Assembly: GCF_001651865.1 (NCBI RefSeq)
Contig: NZ_LPUX01000062.1
Span: 248,001-312,000, forward strand
Source: Sinorhizobium glycinis
GTDB lineage: Bacteria; Pseudomonadota; Alphaproteobacteria; Rhizobiales; Rhizobiaceae
DNA: 64,000 nucleotides
Direction: 5' to 3'
Part shown: in pieces, positions 40,167-47,887 of the stretch
How the letters are laid out: each line of letters starts with the position of its first letter
How positions within the stretch are numbered: the first letter of the stretch is position 1
The notes under the pieces: model-generated
The model's input: only the letters and a program-made list of their open reading frames with translations
Database searches by the model: none
Told to the model about the DNA's origin: nothing
Translations under genes and position numbers: made by a program

Positions 40167-41315
40167 GTGGCGATGCTGAGCCGATCCTCCCTCAAATTGA
40201 GCCGGGCCGCGGTCCTTTCCGTCGCTCTCGCTCTGGCCGCCTTGCCGGCCCGCGCCGAACAGCCGCAAGCTCCTGCGCCGGCGGACGAGGGCTTCGTCCC
40301 AAAGCGCGGGCGGATCACGCCGTATAACGGCGCGGCGCTGCCGGAGGACGCCGAAAAGCCGGCGAAGAGCGATACGAGTGCCAAGCCAAAGGCGGGCGAG
40401 GGCAAGCCGTCCGCCGGCGTCAACGTCATCGACCGCATGGGCGCCGAACTTCCGGCGCTTCCAGCCGAAAAGCCGTTCGCCGGCAAATTGGACGAGGCCT
40501 ATGGAGCCTTCCAGCGCGGCTATTACCTGACGGCAATGGACCTCGCGCTGCCGCGTGCCCAACTCGGCGACCCGGCGGCCCAGACGCTGGTCGCATCGAT
40601 CTTCGAGCAGGGTCTCGGCGTCGCTCGCAACCGCAAGGATGCAGCCTTCTGGTACGGCCAGGCGGCGAACAACGGCGATCCGGCGGCGATGTTCAAATAT
40701 GCGCTGATCCTGCTGGAGGGGAGCTACGTCAAGCGTGACCGGAAGCGATCCGACGAACTGATGAAGAAGGCCGCCGATCTCGGCAGTGCGGCTGCCCAGT
40801 TCAACTATGGGCAGACGCTCGTTGCCGACATGCCCGGCCAGAAAGGGCTGAAGGCGGCTATGCCTTATTACGAGAAGGCCGCCGAACAGGGCATTGCCGA
40901 CGCGCAATATGCGCTCTCGCAGATCTATCTCAATGTCGAAGGCATCGACGACGGCAAGCGGGCGCGCGCCCGCGAATGGCTGCTTCGGGCGGCGCGCGCC
41001 GGTTATGACACGGCACAGCTCGACATGGCGATCTGGCTGATCGAGGGGATCGGCGGCGACCGCAACCTCGAAGAGGGCTTCGCCTGGATGAAGCGGGCCG
41101 CCGAGGGAGGCAATGTCGTCGCGCAGAACCGGCTTGCCCATCTCCTCGTCAACGCCATCGGCGCGCGGCCCGATCCGATCGAGGCGGCGAAGTGGTACGT
41201 GCTGTCGCGCCGGGCAGGGCTCAAGGACGATGTGCTCGAGGACTTCTATCTCGGCCTCAACGACACGCAGCAGAAATCGGCGCTCGGGGCGGCGAACAAG
41301 TTCCGCTCGTCCTGA
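40167..41315 (+). CDS. Exported Sel1-repeat protein
   Basis: A 382-residue protein with signal peptide (cleavage after ARA), a Pro/Lys-rich linker (about 30-90) and at least six Sel1-like repeats (about 105-365, such as DPAAMFKYALILLEGSYVKRDRKRSDELMKKAADLGSA). These form a periplasmic solenoid for protein contacts. The start is GTG at 40167, with an ATG two codons later. The role is unknown; linkage to the ThiE-like gene is by spacing only. Confidence 0.82.
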   Translation: MAMLSRSSLKLSRAAVLSVALALAALPARAEQPQAPAPADEGFVPKRGRITPYNGAALPEDAEKPAKSDTSAKPKAGEGKPSAGVNVIDRMGAELPALPAEKPFAGKLDEAYGAFQRGYYLTAMDLALPRAQLGDPAAQTLVASIFEQGLGVARNRKDAAFWYGQAANNGDPAAMFKYALILLEGSYVKRDRKRSDELMKKAADLGSAAAQFNYGQTLVADMPGQKGLKAAMPYYEKAAEQGIADAQYALSQIYLNVEGIDDGKRARAREWLLRAARAGYDTAQLDMAIWLIEGIGGDRNLEEGFAWMKRAAEGGNVVAQNRLAHLLVNAIGARPDPIEAAKWYVLSRRAGLKDDVLEDFYLGLNDTQQKSALGAANKFRSS

Positions 41316-41420
41316 GCAGCAATTCGACAGGCAGCATCTATTTCGCTTGAACTTTCGGGGATTTTGTGGTCTGGAAGCCGCGGTTTTGTCCGCGACCCCA
41401 GGCCCCCCGTTCCGCGGACG

Positions 41421-41444
41421 GAGTGATTTCTCACTCGGTTTTTT
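41421..41444 (+). terminator. Probable terminator of the ThiE-Sel1 operon
   Basis: GAGTGA-tttc-TCACTC, followed by GG then TTTTTT, about 105 bases after the Sel1 stop and 105 before suhB. The stem is short but the T-run is good. Confidence 0.55.
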
Positions 41445-41550
41445 GACGACGGTTGCGTCCCTCGCCGAGCCGTCGCGCGGGCGGGCCGTCAAGCAGGTTC
41501 AATGTCCGGTCGAGATTCTCGGCCGGCCTTCGCTTTCAGAGGATTGCCCT

Positions 41551-42351
41551 ATGGCTCGTTCTGCCCTTCTCAATGTCATGGTCCAGGCGGCCTTCAAGGC
41601 CGGCAAGTCGCTGGCGCGCGATTTCGGCGAAGTACAGAACCTGCAGGTCTCCTTGAAGGGGCCGAGCGACTACGTTTCCCAGGCCGACCGCAAGGCAGAG
41701 CGGATCATCCGCGAGGACCTCCTGAAGGCTCGCCCGACCTACGGCTTCCTCGGCGAGGAAGGCGAGGAGATCAAGGGCACCGATGGCGCCCATCGCTGGA
41801 TCGTCGACCCCCTCGACGGCACCACCAATTTCCTTCACGGCCTTCCGCATTTCGCCATCTCGGTCGCGCTGGAGCGCCAGGGTGAAATCGTCGGCGCGGT
41901 CGTCTTCAATCCGGCAACCGACGAACTCTATACGGCCGAGCGGGGCGGCGGCGCCTTCCTGAACGACCGGCGCCTGCGCGTCGGCGCCCGCAAGGTCCTT
42001 TCCGATGCGGTGATCGGCACGGGCACGCCGCATCTCGGCCGCGGCAATCATGGCAAATATCTCATCGAACTTCGCCACGTCATGGGCGAGGTCGCCGGTA
42101 TCCGCCGCTTCGGCTCTGCCTCGCTCGACCTTGCCTATGTGGCTGCCGGGCGCTTCGACGGCTTCTGGGAGCGCGACCTTGCCGCCTGGGACATCGCCGC
42201 GGGGGTCCTGCTCATCCGCGAGGCCGGCGGCTGGGTGACCGACATCGACGGTGGATCGAAGCCCGTCGAAGACGGCTCGATCATCTGCGGCAACGAATAT
42301 ATCGCCAAGGCGCTGCGCGACGTCATTCACCGCCCGGTTCCGACGAAGTAG
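41551..42351 (+). CDS. suhB: Inositol-1-monophosphatase family protein
   Basis: A 266-residue Mg-dependent sugar phosphatase: FLGEEGEE, the metal motif WIVDPLDGTTNFLHG and the C-terminal WDIAAGVLLIREAGG are intact. It hydrolyses inositol-1-phosphate and related substrates, and bacterial homologues also affect rRNA transcription. The ATG at 41551 has AGAGGA upstream. The frame is open far upstream, overlapping the Sel1 gene in another phase, which has no coding support. It is flanked by terminator-like hairpins, hence monocistronic. Confidence 0.93.
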   Translation: MARSALLNVMVQAAFKAGKSLARDFGEVQNLQVSLKGPSDYVSQADRKAERIIREDLLKARPTYGFLGEEGEEIKGTDGAHRWIVDPLDGTTNFLHGLPHFAISVALERQGEIVGAVVFNPATDELYTAERGGGAFLNDRRLRVGARKVLSDAVIGTGTPHLGRGNHGKYLIELRHVMGEVAGIRRFGSASLDLAYVAAGRFDGFWERDLAAWDIAAGVLLIREAGGWVTDIDGGSKPVEDGSIICGNEYIAKALRDVIHRPVPTK

Positions 42352-42379
42352 CCCATGGCCTAACCTGAAGCGAGCAATG

Positions 42380-42403
42380 CGGGCGGCCCTGCGCCCGTCT
42401 TTT
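42380..42403 (+). terminator. Rho-independent terminator of suhB
   Basis: CGGGCG-gccctg-CGCCCG followed by TCTTTT, 29 bases after the suhB stop codon. Confidence 0.75.
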
Positions 42404-42667
42404 GCTCCAAGGCATTCTTCTCGAAGATATCCGAGAGGGGCGACCGAGCGCATTCCTGCGCAGCACCTTCCGTTTTCCCTTCAATTTGGCGCAAAGTTCC
42501 ACTAGTCTCCGGGCCGAAAGGGATGGTCTCCGGCCATCGGCGGCATCGTTCGTTCGGGATCGCTATTGATTTCGAGAATGATCCGCTACTTCAAAGAGTT
42601 GCAGCAAGCGATCGCCTGTGCCGACAGGCGCGAGGGTAATGCCGCAAACCGGGAGATTGGCAAACGC
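42404..42667. other. Gap between suhB terminator and MotA-like gene
   Basis: Carries the promoter region of the MotA/OmpA-like pair. I see no strong palindromes or small ORF with a credible Shine-Dalgarno. An in-frame TTG at 42566 could start the MotA-like protein 34 residues earlier. Confidence 0.4.
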
Positions 42668-43771
42668 ATGACAAAACTGAATCTGTCCGGCTGGCGTGGG
42701 CAGGAAGTGGCGGAGGAGAACTATAATCCGCACAAGCTTTCAAGCCCGATGCCCTATTTCTGGACGATGGTCATCTTCCTGATCATCGTGGGTTTTGTCG
42801 CAGCGATCCTCTTCCGGCAGGCGCGCGAAGCCTTCATTGGCAATCCCGGTCTCAACGGGCTGATCCTCGGAGTGCTGCTGATCGGCATACTGCTGGCGTT
42901 CAACCACGTCATCGGCCTCAGACCGGAAGTGCGCTGGTTCAATTCGTTCCGCGCGGCCGGCAGCGCCGACAAGGTCGGACGCGACCCGGTGCTGCTTGCA
43001 CCCATGCGGGCGCTGATCGGCGGTCGCCAGACGACGATCTCGACGATCGCGCTCCGTTCGATCCTCGATTCCATCGCCACCCGCCTCGACGAGTCGCGCG
43101 ACATCACGCGATATCTCGCTGGTCTTCTCGTCTTTCTCGGCCTGCTGGGTACTTTCTGGGGTCTTCTCGGGACGATCGGCTCGATCAATACCGTCATCCA
43201 GTCGCTGGACGCCGGCTCGGGCACGACGGAGGACCTCCTGAGCTCTCTGAAGAGCGGCCTCTCGGCGCCGCTGACAGGCATGGGCACGGCCTTCTCGGCC
43301 TCCCTCTTCGGCCTCTCCGGTTCGCTGATCCTCGGCTTCCTCGATCTCCAGGCGGGCCGCGCGCAGAACCGCTTCTACACGGAGCTCGAAAACTGGCTTT
43401 CATCGGTTACCGATGTCGGATCCGGACTGTCGTCGCCGATCGAGGTGGCCGGTGGCGCGCCGGCGGAGGAGATGCGACGTGTCGCCGACCAGCTCTCCCG
43501 CCTCGCTCACGATGGTGGCGTCAACCAGCGCACGACGGCGGCGATGGCGAGCCTTGCCGAGGGCATTCAAGGCCTCGTCAAGAACATGCGCGGCGAGCAG
43601 CAGATGCTGCGCGACTGGATCGAGGCGCAGCAGGAGGAGGCCAAGTCGATGCGCAAGACGCTCGACCGGCTGACTTCGCGCATCGGCCAGGCCGACCGGA
43701 TCGCCGTGAACAGCGAGAGGGCCGCCTCGCAGGCGAAGCTCAGCCACGCCGACGAAAGCGGGGGTGACTGA
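42668..43771 (+). CDS. MotA/TolQ/ExbB-like proton-channel protein (non-flagellar)
   Basis: A 367-residue inner-membrane protein. There are two N-terminal helices (about residues 30-50 and 63-83), a soluble segment, then a helix pair with the family's LVFLGLLGTFWGLLGTIGSI (about 153-172) and GMGTAFSASLFGLSGSLILGFL (about 204-225). A cytoplasmic tail of about 130 residues with coiled-coil character (QMLRDWIEAQQEEAKSMRKTLDRL) follows. It is the ion-channel half of a two-gene unit with the OmpA-like gene four bases downstream. No flagellar genes or TonB/TolA genes are nearby. It may start at 42566 instead. Confidence 0.85.
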   Translation: MTKLNLSGWRGQEVAEENYNPHKLSSPMPYFWTMVIFLIIVGFVAAILFRQAREAFIGNPGLNGLILGVLLIGILLAFNHVIGLRPEVRWFNSFRAAGSADKVGRDPVLLAPMRALIGGRQTTISTIALRSILDSIATRLDESRDITRYLAGLLVFLGLLGTFWGLLGTIGSINTVIQSLDAGSGTTEDLLSSLKSGLSAPLTGMGTAFSASLFGLSGSLILGFLDLQAGRAQNRFYTELENWLSSVTDVGSGLSSPIEVAGGAPAEEMRRVADQLSRLAHDGGVNQRTTAAMASLAEGIQGLVKNMRGEQQMLRDWIEAQQEEAKSMRKTLDRLTSRIGQADRIAVNSERAASQAKLSHADESGGD

Positions 43772-43774
43772 TCC

Positions 43775-44806
43775 ATGGCGCTCGCCCGAAGGGGCCGCAA
43801 TCCGCGGACGATCAATTATTGGCCGGGCTTCGTCGACGCGCTTTCGACCTTGCTGATGGCGATCATGTTCCTGCTCAGCGTGTTCGTCACGGCGCAGTTC
43901 CTGATGGGGCGGGAAATCACCGGCAAGGACGAGGTGTTGAACCGGCTGAACAGCCAGATCAACGAACTCACCCAGCTTCTGGCTCTCGAAAAGAGCGGCA
44001 AGCAGGATCTCGAGGATTCGCTCGCCAATCTCCAGGCGTCGCTGGCGCAGTCGGAGGGCGAGCGGTCACGCCTGCAGGCGCTGCTCGACCAGGGTGCCGG
44101 CAGCGCGGATGCGGCCAGCCAGAAGATCGGCCGGCTGGGTTCGGAACTGGAGAACGAAAAGCAGATCAGCTCCCGCGCGATGAGCCAGATCGAGCTCTTG
44201 AACCAGCAGATCGCCGCGCTGCGCAGCCAGATTGCCGCCATCGAGGGCGCCTTGCAGGCTTCCGAGGCGAAGGACCAGTCGTCGCAGGCGAAGATCGCCG
44301 ATCTCGGCCGCCGGCTGAACGTCGCGCTCGCCCAGCGTGTGCAGGAACTCAACCGCTATCGCTCGGACTTTTTCGGGCGCCTGCGGGAGATCCTATCGGA
44401 TCGCGAAAACATCCGCATCGTCGGCGACCGCTTCGTCTTCCAGTCGGAAGTGCTGTTCTCCTCGGGCAGCAACGACCTGAACCCTGAAGGCCAGGTGGAG
44501 ATGGCGAAGCTCGCCACCGCGCTCCTCGACCTTGCCAAGGAGATTCCGGCCGAGATCAACTGGGTGCTGCGCGTCGACGGCCATACGGACAACGTGCCGC
44601 TCTCCGGCACCGGGCGCTTCGCCGACAACTGGGAACTGTCTTCGGCGCGTGCGACTTCGGTCGTCAAGTTCCTGATCTCCAGGGGCGTGCCGGCCGACCG
44701 CCTGGTGGCGGCCGGCTTCGGCGAATACCAGCCGATCGCGGTCGGGGAGAGCCTCGACGCGCGCGCGCAGAACCGCCGCATCGAACTCAAGCTGACCGAG
44801 AAATAG
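43775..44806 (+). CDS. MotB-like protein: TM helix, coiled coil, OmpA peptidoglycan-binding domain
   Basis: A 343-residue protein. One transmembrane helix starts with Asp21 (GFVDALSTLLMAIMF), the position of the proton-carrying Asp in MotB. A long coiled coil (about 50-190) with heptad-rich Leu/Gln/Ala follows. The OmpA-like domain (about 215-343) has VDGHTDNVPL and the terminal RRIELKL. It should span the periplasm and bind peptidoglycan while forming a stator-like complex with the MotA-like partner. What the complex moves or energises is unknown. Confidence 0.88.
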   Translation: MALARRGRNPRTINYWPGFVDALSTLLMAIMFLLSVFVTAQFLMGREITGKDEVLNRLNSQINELTQLLALEKSGKQDLEDSLANLQASLAQSEGERSRLQALLDQGAGSADAASQKIGRLGSELENEKQISSRAMSQIELLNQQIAALRSQIAAIEGALQASEAKDQSSQAKIADLGRRLNVALAQRVQELNRYRSDFFGRLREILSDRENIRIVGDRFVFQSEVLFSSGSNDLNPEGQVEMAKLATALLDLAKEIPAEINWVLRVDGHTDNVPLSGTGRFADNWELSSARATSVVKFLISRGVPADRLVAAGFGEYQPIAVGESLDARAQNRRIELKLTEK

Positions 44807-44888
44807 GCGCGCACGCCCCGCTTGAACTTACCTTGACGTATGCGTAAGAGTCGCTCGATCGAGGGGTGTTTGGGGGAGGGCGCCTTTG

Positions 44889-46538
44889 ATGGATTGCGAT
44901 GTGCTGGTCATCGGTGCGGGGCTTGCCGGGCTCGCGGCGGCGGCCGAGGCGGCGGCGCGGGGCCGAAAGGTGATCGTTCTCGACCAGGAGGGGGAGCAGA
45001 ATCTCGGCGGCCAGGCTTTCTGGTCGCTTGGCGGCCTGTTCTTCGTGGACAGTCCCGAGCAGCGGCGCATGGGCATTCGCGACAGCCGTGAGCTGGCCGG
45101 GCAGGACTGGCTGGGGTCGTCGCAGTTCGACCGACCCGAGGATCACTGGCCGCGTCTCTGGGCCGAAGCCTATCTCGATTTCGCCGTCGGCGAGAAACGA
45201 CGCTGGCTGCATGCGCTCGGGCTGCGCTGGTTCCCCGTCGTCGGCTGGGCCGAGCGGGGCGGCGGCCTTGCGCACGGCCATGGCAATTCCGTGCCGCGCT
45301 TCCACATTACCTGGGGCACGGGCCCGGCCGTGCTCGAACCCTTCATCCGGCTGGTGCGGGAGGCGGAAAGCCGCGGTCTTGTCCGTTTCCGCTTCCGCCA
45401 CCGCGTCGACGAGCTCGTCACGGCGGGCGGCGCCGTGACCGGTGCGCGCGGGGCGATCCTCAAGGCGGATCCGGTCGGTCGCGGCGAGCGCAGTTCGCGC
45501 GACGTGATCGGCGATTTCGAGATTTCCGCCGGCGCGGTGATCGTCTGCTCGGGCGGCATCGGCGGCAATCACGAACTGGTGCGCCGCAACTGGCCGCGCA
45601 AGCGCCTCGGCCAGCCGCCGGCCTCGATGGTCAGCGGCGTGCCGCATCATGTCGACGGCCGGATGCTCGAGATCGCAGGCCGAGCCCGCGGCTCGGTCAT
45701 CAACGCCGACCGCATGTGGCACTATACCGAGGGTCTCAAGAACTTCGACGCGATCTGGCCGGACCACGGCATCCGCATCCTTCCAGGACCATCCTCCTTC
45801 TGGTGCGACGCCGATGGCAACCGCTTTTCGGCGCCAGCCATGCCCGGCTTCGATACGCTCGGGACACTGGCTGCGATCCGCCGCAGCGGCCACGACTACA
45901 GCTGGTTCATCCTGACGCGGGCGATCATCAAGAAAGAGTTTGCCCTTTCCGGGTCGGAGCAGAACCCCGATCTCACCGGTAAGAGCATAGCGCTTCTCCT
46001 GAAGCGGCTCGGCGCCAAGCCGACCGGCCCGGTGCAGGCCTTCATGGACAGGGGTGAGGACTTCGTCGTCAAGGACCGGCTCGAGGATCTTGTCGAGGCA
46101 ATGAACGGGCTGACGGGCGAGAACCGGCTTTCGGTCAGCCACCTCAAGGCGCAGATCGAGGCGCGCGACCGGGAGATCGACAATCCGTTTTCCAAGGACG
46201 CTCAGGTCACCGCCATTCGCGGTGCTCGCGCCTATCGCGGCGACCGGTTGCTCCGCACCGCCAGGCCGCATCGTCTCCTGGACCCGAAGACCGGCCCGCT
46301 GATCGCCGTGCGACTGCATATCCTGACGCGCAAGACGCTCGGCGGACTACAGACCAATCTCTCCGGCCAGGTGCTGGAGCTTTCCGGCGAGCCGGTACCG
46401 GGCCTTTATGCGGCCGGCGAAGTCGCCGGGTTCGGAGGCGGCGGCATGCACGGCTACAACGCGCTCGAGGGCACCTTCCTGGGTGGCTGCATCTTTTCCG
46501 GCCGTGCCGCGGGGCGGGGCGCGGCCGCGGAAGTTTGA
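44889..46538 (+). CDS. FAD-binding dehydrogenase (3-ketosteroid dehydrogenase / fumarate reductase flavoprotein family)
   Basis: A 549-residue flavoprotein: Rossmann motif VLVIGAGLAGLAAAAEAAARG, then GGQAFWSLGGLFF, VIVCSGGIGGNHELV and a C-terminal LYAAGEVAGFGGGGMHGYNALEGT that closes the FAD site. It belongs to the GMC-unrelated FAD_binding_2 group, often annotated as FAD-binding dehydrogenase. Substrate unknown; there is no steroid-degradation context. ATG at 44889 with GGGGGAGGG upstream. Single gene, convergent with the Bug-type gene across a RIME repeat. Confidence 0.85.
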   Translation: MDCDVLVIGAGLAGLAAAAEAAARGRKVIVLDQEGEQNLGGQAFWSLGGLFFVDSPEQRRMGIRDSRELAGQDWLGSSQFDRPEDHWPRLWAEAYLDFAVGEKRRWLHALGLRWFPVVGWAERGGGLAHGHGNSVPRFHITWGTGPAVLEPFIRLVREAESRGLVRFRFRHRVDELVTAGGAVTGARGAILKADPVGRGERSSRDVIGDFEISAGAVIVCSGGIGGNHELVRRNWPRKRLGQPPASMVSGVPHHVDGRMLEIAGRARGSVINADRMWHYTEGLKNFDAIWPDHGIRILPGPSSFWCDADGNRFSAPAMPGFDTLGTLAAIRRSGHDYSWFILTRAIIKKEFALSGSEQNPDLTGKSIALLLKRLGAKPTGPVQAFMDRGEDFVVKDRLEDLVEAMNGLTGENRLSVSHLKAQIEARDREIDNPFSKDAQVTAIRGARAYRGDRLLRTARPHRLLDPKTGPLIAVRLHILTRKTLGGLQTNLSGQVLELSGEPVPGLYAAGEVAGFGGGGMHGYNALEGTFLGGCIFSGRAAGRGAAAEV

Positions 46539-46571
46539 TTGACGAATCGCCATGTTGCGCTGTGTGATTTG

Positions 46572-46743
46572 CCCCTCACCCTAGCCCTTGGGGTTGGGGA
46601 TACCCTAGCCCTCTCCCCGTTCTGACGGGGAGAGAGGACGGGCACGCGCCAGCCGCTTGCGGGGAGAGGAGGCTTGAGCGGGTGCCGCAGGTTCCCTTCG
46701 CCCCGCTTGCGGGGAGAAGGTGGCCGGCAGGCCGGATGAGGGG
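46572..46743. repeat. RIME-type intergenic mosaic element, copy C
   Basis: CCCCTCA/TGAGGGG ends with the two palindromic blocks, CTCTCCCCGTtctgACGGGGAGAG and CTTCGCCCCGCTTGCGGGGAGAAGG. Between them a partial extra copy (GCCGCTTGCGGGGAGAGGAGGC) makes it longer than copy B. It sits between the convergent FAD dehydrogenase and Bug-type genes. Confidence 0.82.
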
Positions 46744-46760
46744 CAAACGCCGGTCTCTCG

Positions 46761-47753
46761 TCAATCCATCTGCACGTTCGCGTCGCGCACGACCGGCGTC
46801 CATTTTGCCAGTTCCGCCTTCACATGGGCAGCGAGTTCTTCGGGCGTCGAACCGACGATCTTGGCGCTGAACTCATCCATGCGCTTTTGGACCTCCGGAT
46901 CGGCGAGCGCCTTCTTCGCCGCCTCGTTGAGGCGGGCGATCACCGGCTGCGGTGTATTGGCCGGGGCGAAGAGTGCGTTCCAGGTATAGGTCTCGTAGCC
47001 GGGAATGCCGGACTCGGCGATGGTCGGTACGTCCGGGAAGGAGGGCGCGCGTTCGGCGGTCGTCACGGCCAGTGCCCTGAGCGTCCCGGCCTTGATGTGA
47101 CCAGACGACGAGGGCAGGTTGTCGAACATGATCGGCACCTGATTGCCAATGACGTCGTTCAGCGCCGGGCCGGAACCCTTGTATGGGATGTGCTGCAACT
47201 CGACACCCGCCATCTTCTTGAAGAGCTCGCCGGAAAGATGCAGCGGCGTGCCATTGCCGGATGAGGCATAGCTGTACTGGTCGGGCGACGCCTTGAGGAG
47301 CGCCAGCAATTCCTGCACTGTCTTGGCCGGCAGCTCCGGATTGACGACCAGCACGTTCGGAACGACGACCAGCAGCGAGATCGGCGCGAAATCCTTCTCG
47401 GGATCGTAGGGCTTGGTCTTCAGGATCAGCGGGTTGAGCGCATGGGTTGCGACCGTCGCCATGAGGATCGTGTAGCCGTCGGGATCGGCGCGCGCGACAT
47501 TGGACGCTCCGAGGTTGCCGCCGGCGCCGGCGACATTCTGCACGATGACCTGCTGGCCGAGATCGTCGGACATTTTCTGGGCGATGATCCGCGCGACGAC
47601 GTCGGTCGAGCCGCCGGCGGCGAAGGGGACCACGAGCGTTATCGTCCGGTCCGGAAAGCTCTGCGCTTGCGCCGGGCTGCCCAGTGTCATCGCGGAGAGT
47701 GTGGCGATGCCGAAGGCGAGGGCTGCGCGGCGGGTCATGCTTGGAAATGGCAT
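46761..47753 (-). CDS. Bug/TctC-family periplasmic solute-binding protein
   Basis: A 330-residue exported protein: signal peptide to AQA, then ITLVVPFAAGGSTDVVARI, QQVIVQNVAGAGGNLGASNVARADPDGYT and HIPYKGSGPALNDVIGNQVPIMFDN, the standard Bug blocks. Such proteins bind carboxylates or aromatic acids for TctAB-type transporters or sensing. No TctA or TctB gene is in the window, so it is an orphan. Confidence 0.92.
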   Translation of the reverse strand: MPFPSMTRRAALAFGIATLSAMTLGSPAQAQSFPDRTITLVVPFAAGGSTDVVARIIAQKMSDDLGQQVIVQNVAGAGGNLGASNVARADPDGYTILMATVATHALNPLILKTKPYDPEKDFAPISLLVVVPNVLVVNPELPAKTVQELLALLKASPDQYSYASSGNGTPLHLSGELFKKMAGVELQHIPYKGSGPALNDVIGNQVPIMFDNLPSSSGHIKAGTLRALAVTTAERAPSFPDVPTIAESGIPGYETYTWNALFAPANTPQPVIARLNEAAKKALADPEVQKRMDEFSAKIVGSTPEELAAHVKAELAKWTPVVRDANVQMD

Positions 47754-47785
47754 ACGGATATCCTCCCAATCTCGTCGAAGGCGCC

Positions 47786-47817
47786 GCCGGCTAAAGCCGG
47801 CCCCATTACAATAGGGC
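47786..47817. other. Two mutually exclusive hairpins upstream of the Bug-type gene
   Basis: GCCGGC-taaa-GCCGGC overlaps GGCCC-(c)attacaata-GGGCC, sharing the bases around 47799. No T-run. It could be an alternative-folding leader or simply the ABC transporter gene's 3' structure; evidence is weak. Confidence 0.3.
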
Positions 47818-47887
47818 CGTGCTTGCCGCGGGCAATGGCGAATCGAGAAACAATCACATCCGAGGGGCGCGTGGTTAACGACCGGCC

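Noticed and set aside
41113-41550. Upstream extension of the suhB frame overlapping the Sel1 gene
   Set aside because: The Ser/Arg-rich translation is an out-of-phase reading of the Sel1 gene; the ATG at 41551 has a Shine-Dalgarno and gives normal length.
42352-42565. suhB/mmgR-type small RNA next to suhB
   Set aside because: Only an ordinary terminator is visible; I could not match the remembered structure of that RNA family.
42668-44806. Zorya-type defence (ZorA/ZorB)
   Set aside because: The domain order is similar, but no ZorC, ZorD or ZorE gene is adjacent; neighbours are suhB and a flavin dehydrogenase, and the region looks like core genome.
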